Positions 13,882 through 18,103 of a DNA stretch of 18,103 bases are shown one piece after another. Made by a program: the position numbers and the translations under genes. This stretch comes from JACCTH01 sp035250485 (lineage in GTDB: Bacteria; Actinomycetota; Acidimicrobiia; Spongiisociales; ZC4RG35), in NCBI GenBank assembly GCA_035250485.1, contig DATFFB010000034.1, positions 1 to 18,103 of the forward strand, in the 5' to 3' direction. Positions within the stretch are counted from its first letter, which is position 1; each line of letters begins with the position of its first letter. The notes below the pieces were generated by a model. It had not been told where the DNA came from and did not search any database. It saw only the letters and a list, made by a program, of their open reading frames with translations.

Positions 13882-14894
13882 ATCAGGTCGAATCCCTCCG
13901 CCACGAGGGTGGTGGTGAGGAGATCCAACTCGGCCGCCCGCACCGAGAGGGTAAGCACGCCTCCACCGCCATGGGTGGCATGGCGGAGCTGGAGATCGCG
14001 CAAGTCGACGCCGGAGACCTCGAGGGCGTGCCCAACCCGGGCGATCTCCCCCGGACGATCCTCGAGTACCACCCCGATCGAGGTGACGGGCGCGGTCAAC
14101 GAGCTCCTTGCCGCCCGCGCCGAAAGCAAGGCTGCTCCGATCTGTTCGCGGTTCTGGTCATCGAGGAGGTCGGCCCAAGCCAGCAGGTCGCCGCCGAGCT
14201 CGCGGAGCAGCACTGCCAATGGCTCCCGATTCTCGACCAGAACATCCGGCCACCAGCCCGGGGAGGAAAGGGCGATTCGGGTCAGGTCGCGAAAACCGCC
14301 TGCGGCGAGGTCAAGCGCACCCGGATCGCGAGCCACCCGGTTCACCAGGGCCGAGGCGAGAACCTGCGGCAGATGACTGATGGCAGCCACCGCCTCGTCG
14401 TGCTGGACGGCGCTGAGATGGAGCGGTATAGCGCCAAGCCTCGTCACCAATTCGCTGAGCTCGCGGAGGCAGGCGGAATCGGCGTTATCCGTGGTCAACA
14501 CCCAGGTCGCCCCCTGGAAGAGTGAGCCTGAGGCTCCTCCCGGGCCAGACGTCTCCCGCCCTGCCAGCGGGTGGCCGCCAACGTACCGCCGGAGATGGGC
14601 TCCCGCCGCCACCATTGGGGCTTTCACCCCGGCCACATCGGTCACCAGGGCATCGGTCTCCAGCGCCGCCAGGGCTCTCTCGATCGCAGCCGGCGGACCC
14701 GCCAGCACGATCAGGTCGGCCGGATCGGCCTCGGCTGCGTCGGCGAGCTTTTCGTCGAGCGCACCCACGTTGGCCGCGGTCTCCAGCGCTTCCTGGTCGG
14801 GATCCCAGCCGACTACCGACCAACCCAACCTCCGGAGGGCAATGCCTATCGAAGCACCGATCAATCCGGTGCCCAGCACCGCCGCCTTCGGCAT
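13878..14894 (-). CDS. tyrA: Prephenate dehydrogenase with C-terminal ACT domain
   Basis: NAD(P)-dependent oxidative decarboxylation of prephenate (or arogenate) in tyrosine synthesis; 338 aa. The Rossmann start AVLGTGLIGASIGIAL (GTGLIG 8-13) binds the dinucleotide; GGHPLAGRETSGPGG and the helical HDEAVAAISHLPQVLASAL are the conserved substrate/dimerisation motifs. Residues from about 268 (IGVVLEDRPGEIARVGHAL) form an ACT domain, a probable tyrosine feedback sensor. ATG at 14894, three bases after the aroF stop, so they form one operon. The stop overlaps the M20 gene by four bases. Confidence 0.93.
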   Translation of the reverse strand: MPKAAVLGTGLIGASIGIALRRLGWSVVGWDPDQEALETAANVGALDEKLADAAEADPADLIVLAGPPAAIERALAALETDALVTDVAGVKAPMVAAGAHLRRYVGGHPLAGRETSGPGGASGSLFQGATWVLTTDNADSACLRELSELVTRLGAIPLHLSAVQHDEAVAAISHLPQVLASALVNRVARDPGALDLAAGGFRDLTRIALSSPGWWPDVLVENREPLAVLLRELGGDLLAWADLLDDQNREQIGAALLSARAARSSLTAPVTSIGVVLEDRPGEIARVGHALEVSGVDLRDLQLRHATHGGGGVLTLSVRAAELDLLTTTLVAEGFDLI

Positions 14895-14897
14895 GGG

Positions 14898-15911
14898 TCA
14901 GGTCTTCAGCCCAAGCACACCGGCGAGAGCCCGCACTGACTCCATCAGGTCGGCGAACTCGCTGGGAAGCAATGCCTGGGCGCCATCGACTTTCGCCGTG
15001 TCGGGAGCAGGGTGGACATCGACCATGATGCCATCCGCTCCCACTCCCACCGCCGCGCGAGCAAGGGGTGCAACCAGTTCCCGCTTGCCCCCCGAGTGGG
15101 ACGGGTCGATCAGGATCGGCAGGTGCGACATCGCTTTCACCAGCGGAACCGCAGTGATGTCGAGCGTGTTTCGGGATGCGGTCTCGAACGTCCGGATGCC
15201 GCGCTCCACCAACATGATCTGATGATTGCCTTCCTTGTAGATGTACTCGGCGGCATTCAGCCACTCCTCGAGCGTGGCCGTGAACCCCCGCTTCAACATC
15301 ACTGGCTTCGGTTGGCGGCCCACCTCGGCCAGCAACGAGTAATTGGACATGTTGCGGGTGCCGATGCGGATGATGTCGGCGTAGGACGAAACCAGCCCCA
15401 CGTCGCGAGAGTCGAGGACCTCGGCCACGAACGGCAGGCCGAATTTCTCCCGCGCTTCCGCAAGATATTTGAGGCCTTCCTCGCCCAATCCCTGAAAGGA
15501 GTAGGGCGAGGTGCGAGGCTTGAAAGCATCGCCTCGCAGGATCTGCGCCCCGGCGGCGGATACGGCCTCGGCCGTGCGCAGCAACTGCTCGCGTGATTCC
15601 ACCGCGCACGGTCCGGCCACCGCCGTGAACGAACCACCTCCAATGGAGACGTCGCCCACTTCGATGACGGTGTCCTCCTCCTGGAAGTCGCGCGAGACGA
15701 ACCGGAAGGATTTGAGGACGGGGACCGCCTTCTCCACTCCGGACATCGCCTCCCACGGAAGCGTCGAGATCACCTCCCGATCTCCGATGGCTCCGATCAC
15801 GGTTCGGAACTGTCCTGCCGAGACATGGGCCTCACAGCCGATCTCGGCCAGCCGCGCCACGACGCCAGCAACATCGGCTGGGCTGGCTTGGCGGCGCATA
15901 ACAATGATCAT
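14898..15911 (-). CDS. aroF: DAHP synthase (3-deoxy-7-phosphoheptulonate synthase), AroF/TM1343 type
   Basis: First enzyme of the shikimate pathway: phosphoenolpyruvate plus erythrose 4-phosphate to DAHP; 337 aa. Residues about 1-70 form the ferredoxin-like/ACT-like N-terminal domain of this subgroup, often involved in feedback control. The barrel has AVAGPCAVES, RGDAFKPRTSPYSFQG, IGTRNMSNYSLL, VMLKRGFTATLEEW, LVERGIRTFE and IDPSHSGGKR, the full set of metal and substrate motifs. The ATG at 15911 (MIIVMRRQ) is chosen because upstream codons run into the divergent transporter gene and are not conserved. It lies directly upstream of tyrA, giving a two-gene aromatic operon, and 40 bases from the divergent VIT1-type gene. 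Confidence 0.94.
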   Translation of the reverse strand: MIIVMRRQASPADVAGVVARLAEIGCEAHVSAGQFRTVIGAIGDREVISTLPWEAMSGVEKAVPVLKSFRFVSRDFQEEDTVIEVGDVSIGGGSFTAVAGPCAVESREQLLRTAEAVSAAGAQILRGDAFKPRTSPYSFQGLGEEGLKYLAEAREKFGLPFVAEVLDSRDVGLVSSYADIIRIGTRNMSNYSLLAEVGRQPKPVMLKRGFTATLEEWLNAAEYIYKEGNHQIMLVERGIRTFETASRNTLDITAVPLVKAMSHLPILIDPSHSGGKRELVAPLARAAVGVGADGIMVDVHPAPDTAKVDGAQALLPSEFADLMESVRALAGVLGLKT

Positions 15912-15951
15912 CGAAGACACTTGCTTTGCCGGAAAGAGTAGGTTCTGAGCG

Positions 15952-16668
15952 GTGACCGCACAGCCAGTCGTATACGAGGAACACGTCGGGCCGTCTCGCC
16001 AGTACTGGCGTGACATCGTCCTCGGGATCAATGACGGGCTGGTCTCGATGTTGTTGTTGGTGGTCGGCGTCGTCGGCGGAGGCCTCAGCCGCGAGCAAAT
16101 CGTTCTCACCGGCGTGGCGGGAGCGTTGGCGGGGGCGGTTTCGATGGCGACGGGCGAGTACCTGGCGACCAAATCTCAGGACGAGGTCATGGAGTCCGAG
16201 CTTGCCCTGGAACGCACCCACATCAAGCATTTCCGCCAGCAGGAAGTCGATCAGCTCTACCCGATGCTGCGCGAGGTCGGCGTCGCCGAATCCGACATCG
16301 ACACCGTGGTCAAGGCCCTGACCCGCGACGACCAAGTGCTATTGAATTCGATGAAGGTGCTCGAATTCGGCGTCGTCGACACCGAACGCCGCTCCCCGAT
16401 GTCGGCCGCCTGGGCTTCGGGAGGCTTGTTCCTACTCGGCTCGATCCCCGCCGTCGTGCCTTTCCTCTTCCCGATCAGCCGCACGACCGGGGTAGTGGTG
16501 GCCGCAGTCGCCGCCGGGGTCTGCCTCTTTGCAGTCGGGGTGGCGAAGACCTTCGTCACCCGGACCAACCCCGTGGCCGCCGGATTCCAGAATCTGGTCA
16601 TCGCCGGAGTGGGGGCGCTGGCCGCCTTTGGGGTCGGGCGCCTGGTGGGAGTGACACCCCCCGCCTGA
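15952..16668 (+). CDS. VIT1/CCC1-family iron/manganese transporter
   Basis: Membrane protein of 238 aa of the vacuolar iron transporter family; in bacteria the family exports or sequesters Fe2+/Mn2+. The signature opening RDIVLGINDGLVSMLLLVVG, then GALAGAVSMATGEYLATKSQ, is followed by a Glu-rich cytosolic segment (ESELALERTHIKHF) that in the plant homologue binds metal. Three further hydrophobic helices lie at about 150-235. No ferritin-like domain is fused. The GTG at 15952 is the only reasonable start; the ribosome site is weak. It diverges from aroF by 40 bases. Transport substrate is inferred from the family. Confidence 0.9.
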   Translation: MTAQPVVYEEHVGPSRQYWRDIVLGINDGLVSMLLLVVGVVGGGLSREQIVLTGVAGALAGAVSMATGEYLATKSQDEVMESELALERTHIKHFRQQEVDQLYPMLREVGVAESDIDTVVKALTRDDQVLLNSMKVLEFGVVDTERRSPMSAAWASGGLFLLGSIPAVVPFLFPISRTTGVVVAAVAAGVCLFAVGVAKTFVTRTNPVAAGFQNLVIAGVGALAAFGVGRLVGVTPPA

Positions 16669-16679
16669 GCTGCTAGCGC

Positions 16680-16736
16680 ATTGCTTGCAGAAGTTATATG
16701 CTTGCTATAGCATGCAGTTCGTGAGTGATAGCAAGC
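16680..16736 (+). promoter_or_regulatory. Operator-like palindrome cluster over the start of the XRE regulator gene
   Basis: TGCTATAGCA (16703-16712) is a perfect palindrome. GCTTGC occurs at 16683 and 16700, and GCTTGCTA (16700-16707) is repeated inverted as TAGCAAGC (16729-16736). The region overlaps the likely start codons and a TATGCT -10-like box (16697-16702). Autorepression by the XRE protein is a reasonable inference. Confidence 0.5.
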
Positions 16737-17110
16737 AGCCGGTCCCCATCGGCTCGCACGTCGGCGAGTTCATCCGCTCCCAGCGGGAGCGAGCCGATCT
16801 CTCGCTCCGGCGCCTGGCCGAACGGGCGGGGATCTCCAACCCATATTTGAGCCAGGTCGAACGGGGATTGCGCAAGCCCTCCGCCGAGATTCTGAAGCGG
16901 ATCTCGCGGGCGCTTTCGATCTCGGCCGAGTCTCTCTACTCGAAGGCCGGTCTGATCGAGGAAGGGCCTGAGCGTCCCAATGTCGTCGAGGCGATCGCCG
17001 AAGATCCGGCGTTGACCCCTCGCCAGAAGCAGGTGCTGCTTGATGTCTATCGAACCCTGGTCAGCGCAGGATCAGAGCTTGATCCTGCCAAAAGAGTTAG
17101 GAGCAAGTAA
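16712..17110 (+). CDS. XRE-family HTH transcriptional regulator (Rv0474-like)
   Basis: DNA-binding protein of 132 aa. An XRE/Cro helix-turn-helix covers about residues 20-78: IRSQRERADLSLRRLAERAG, then ISNPYLSQVERGLRKPSAEILKRISRAL, with SLYSKAGL after it. The tail (ALTPRQKQVLLDVYRTL) is a short helix. Size, order and position before an HbhA-like gene match Mycobacterium tuberculosis Rv0474. The start is uncertain: ATG 16712 and GTG 16721 are both possible, neither has a ribosome site, and a leaderless transcript is likely. Its stop overlaps the next ATG by one base (TAATG), indicating an operon. It probably represses its own operon through the palindromes at its start. Confidence 0.88.
   Translation: MQFVSDSKQPVPIGSHVGEFIRSQRERADLSLRRLAERAGISNPYLSQVERGLRKPSAEILKRISRALSISAESLYSKAGLIEEGPERPNVVEAIAEDPALTPRQKQVLLDVYRTLVSAGSELDPAKRVRSK
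17066..17088 (+). promoter_or_regulatory. Perfect 9-bp hairpin just upstream of the HbhA-like gene
   Basis: GCAGGATCA (17066-17074) pairs with TGATCCTGC (17080-17088) around a 5-base loop. It lies inside the 3' end of the XRE gene, about 12 bases before the AGGAG ribosome site of the next gene, and has no T-tract. It could stabilise or modulate the downstream message. Confidence 0.4.
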
Positions 17111-17643
17111 TGAACGCCAAGAAAGCCCTCTACGCCGCCGTCGGTGCACCGGTAGTCGCCCTGCGGATGGCGTCGGAAGCCGTTACGGAATTGCGGACTC
17201 GCCTGAACGAGGAGGCCAACTCCTTCGGCCAGAACGCTCAGACCCGTATGGACAAGTGGGCCACCGAAGGCGAGAAGGTCTGGAACGGTCTTTCCGACGC
17301 CAAGGTGGTCGACGAGTTCGCCAGCCGGGTCGACTTCGATCAGGTCAGCACTCAGGTCAACAAGCTGCGCGATCAGCTCGAGGATCTGCTGGCCACCTGG
17401 CGATCGTCTTTCCGTCCCGAGAAGCTTCCCACCATCAAGGCGGAAGCGTCCGGCGAAGGCGTGAAGTTTGAGACGATACCGGCCAAGAAACCCGCCGCTC
17501 GCAAGTCCACGGCGGCCAAGAAAACCATTGCCGCCAAGAAGAGCACTGGAGCCAAGAAAGCCGGCGGGGCCAAGAAGACGGCGACTCGCAAGCCCACCGC
17601 CCGCAAGGCGAGCGGGCAAAAGAAGGTAGCCGCCGCTAGCTAG
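17110..17643 (+). CDS. HbhA-like protein with lysine/alanine-rich histone-like tail
   Basis: 177-residue protein in three parts: a hydrophobic N-terminal segment (ALYAAVGAPVVALRMASEAV), a helical, charged coiled-coil-like middle (about 22-100), and a tail from about 124 built of repeats such as AAKKS, GAKK, ARKST and TRKPTARKA. The tail resembles that of mycobacterial heparin-binding hemagglutinin (Rv0475) and of histone-H1-like bacterial proteins, so it should bind polyanions such as DNA or glycans. The ATG at 17110 has AGGAG seven bases upstream and overlaps the XRE stop. The middle is shorter than in mycobacterial HbhA. Surface adhesin and nucleoid-associated protein are both possible. Confidence 0.8.
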   Translation: MNAKKALYAAVGAPVVALRMASEAVTELRTRLNEEANSFGQNAQTRMDKWATEGEKVWNGLSDAKVVDEFASRVDFDQVSTQVNKLRDQLEDLLATWRSSFRPEKLPTIKAEASGEGVKFETIPAKKPAARKSTAAKKTIAAKKSTGAKKAGGAKKTATRKPTARKASGQKKVAAAS

Positions 17644-17650
17644 TCGCCAA

Positions 17651-18052
17651 CTACTTCACTGCTGGATCGAGGTGAGTAGCAGCCTCGATCCAGCTTTCGA
17701 CCATCGCCTCGGTAGGGAGGCGGCGAACCATCTGCTTGCGTCCGTTGGTGTCGACCAGCTTCGCCGTCAAGGCAATGGCGTTACGCCGGCGCAAATCCTT
17801 GATCGTCCACACCCCGCACGTTTCCAGCAAGAGGGCGTACTCGGATCCAATCCCCTTCACCCTCATCAGGTCGGCTCGTTGCGCCCACCGCAGTACCTGC
17901 TCGGATTCGAAACCCATATCCCCCGCCACCTGGTCGCGCCCCGCCTTGGTGCCCGCTCTCCTCAAGAGTGATTCAGTAGTACGGATTCCTGCTTTGCGAA
18001 GTTTGGTGGCGTCTTTCGTGTCGATGCCAGCGATCTCATCGATTCGGGCCAC
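17651..18052 (-). CDS. DUF4332-type helix-hairpin-helix protein
   Basis: 133 aa, resembling the DUF4332 family. The helix-hairpin-helix patterns are IDEIAGIDTKDATKLRKAGI near the N-terminus and LMRVKGIGSEYALLLETCGV in the middle; such motifs contact DNA backbone without sequence specificity, but the family role is unknown. The C-terminus (RKQMVRRLPTEAMVESWIEAA) is typical. The start is the GTG at 18052 with AAAAGGAG just upstream; a TTG at 18070 in the same frame would precede that ribosome site and is rejected. It converges on the HbhA-like gene with a 7-base gap. Confidence 0.78.
   Translation of the reverse strand: MARIDEIAGIDTKDATKLRKAGIRTTESLLRRAGTKAGRDQVAGDMGFESEQVLRWAQRADLMRVKGIGSEYALLLETCGVWTIKDLRRRNAIALTAKLVDTNGRKQMVRRLPTEAMVESWIEAATHLDPAVK
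17661..17700 (+). terminator. Probable terminator of the XRE-HbhA operon, inside the opposing gene's 3' end
   Basis: GCTGGATCGAGG (17661-17672) and CCTCGATCCAGC (17683-17694) form a perfect 12-bp stem with a 10-base loop, followed by TTTC, 18 bases after the HbhA-like stop. The T-run is short, so efficiency is uncertain. It lies in the coding end of the DUF4332 gene. Confidence 0.55.
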
Positions 18053-18078
18053 AGAGCTCCTTTTCCACAACGCCGGGG

Positions 18079-18094
18079 AAGTCGATCGACTTTA
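18079..18094 (-). promoter_or_regulatory. Perfect 14-base palindrome overlapping a -10-like box upstream of the DUF4332 gene
   Basis: AAGTCGATCGACTT (18079-18092) equals its reverse complement. On the minus strand it overlaps TAAAGT (18094-18089), a -10-like T-A-n-n-n-T box, about 37 bases before the GTG at 18052. This arrangement suits a repressor operator. The upstream -35 lies at or beyond the window edge. Confidence 0.5.
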
Positions 18095-18103
18095 TCCAAG
18101 CGC

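Noticed and set aside
14485..15756. 423-codon minus-strand frame across tyrA and aroF
   Set aside because: It is another frame of the same strand as two confidently identified genes, with Gly/Arg-rich low-complexity translation.
15912..16172. Upstream extension of the aroF frame to 16172
   Set aside because: It would run through the start of the divergent VIT1-type gene and adds Thr/Asn-rich sequence absent from the DAHP synthase family.
17480..17640. Repetitive AAG/GCC-rich DNA as a possible repeat array
   Set aside because: The repetition follows the reading frame of a Lys/Ala tail and the units vary, so it is protein-level low complexity.

Overview
The window is GC-rich, densely packed bacterial DNA with many GTG starts and few gaps. 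It most likely comes from an actinobacterium, plausibly an uncultured Acidimicrobiia-type lineage. Three things point there: a two-lobed GlnE adenylyltransferase, an XRE regulator next to a lysine-rich HbhA-like protein (the Rv0474-Rv0475 arrangement of Mycobacterium tuberculosis), and a secreted peptidase whose C-terminus carries the Cys-Pro-containing SLH-like repeats I associate with Acidimicrobiia secretomes. No tRNA, rRNA or CRISPR array was seen. The lineage is an inference from gene content, not a computed placement.

Region 1 (1-2293): the 3' part of an MgtE-type Mg2+ channel gene, cut by the window edge, a hairpin/palindrome, and a secreted M23 peptidase with degenerate SLH repeats. 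Region 2 (2330-5903) is a self-contained partner-switching stress module. A GAF-PP2C phosphatase (RsbU-like) converges on a minus-strand operon of anti-anti-sigma (RsbV-like), sigma factor and kinase (RsbW-like). The sigma factor carries an extra N-terminal domain that looks like a decayed copy of the anti-sigma kinase fold. Divergent from the operon, a near-consensus SigB/SigF-type promoter (GTTTAC-N15-GGGTAC) precedes a small membrane protein and a CsbD-family stress protein, so the module appears to sit beside its own output genes. A strong hairpin terminator closes this region.

Region 3 (5934-11202) is core metabolism: a class IV aminotransferase translationally coupled to glutamine-dependent NAD synthetase (nadE), and, divergently, glnE, which adenylylates glutamine synthetase. 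Region 4 (about 11253-12706) is an IS110-group insertion sequence inserted between glnE and an M20 amidohydrolase. Its roughly 290-base non-coding end upstream of the transposase is where IS110-group elements encode a bridge RNA. A candidate RNA with a 5' hairpin and an 8-nt match to the flanking target is described. Region 5 (12718-14894) holds the M20 amidohydrolase converging on tyrA; aroF lies immediately upstream of tyrA on the minus strand (to 15911) and is probably in one operon with it for aromatic amino acid synthesis.

Region 6 (15952-18052): a VIT1/CCC1-type iron/manganese transporter, the XRE regulator with palindromic operator-like DNA at its start, the HbhA/histone-tail-like protein overlapping it by one base, and a DUF4332 helix-hairpin-helix protein on the opposite strand, with another perfect palindrome over its probable promoter. 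The most unusual items are the sigma/anti-sigma-like fusion with its adjacent output promoter and the IS110 element with its candidate bridge RNA.
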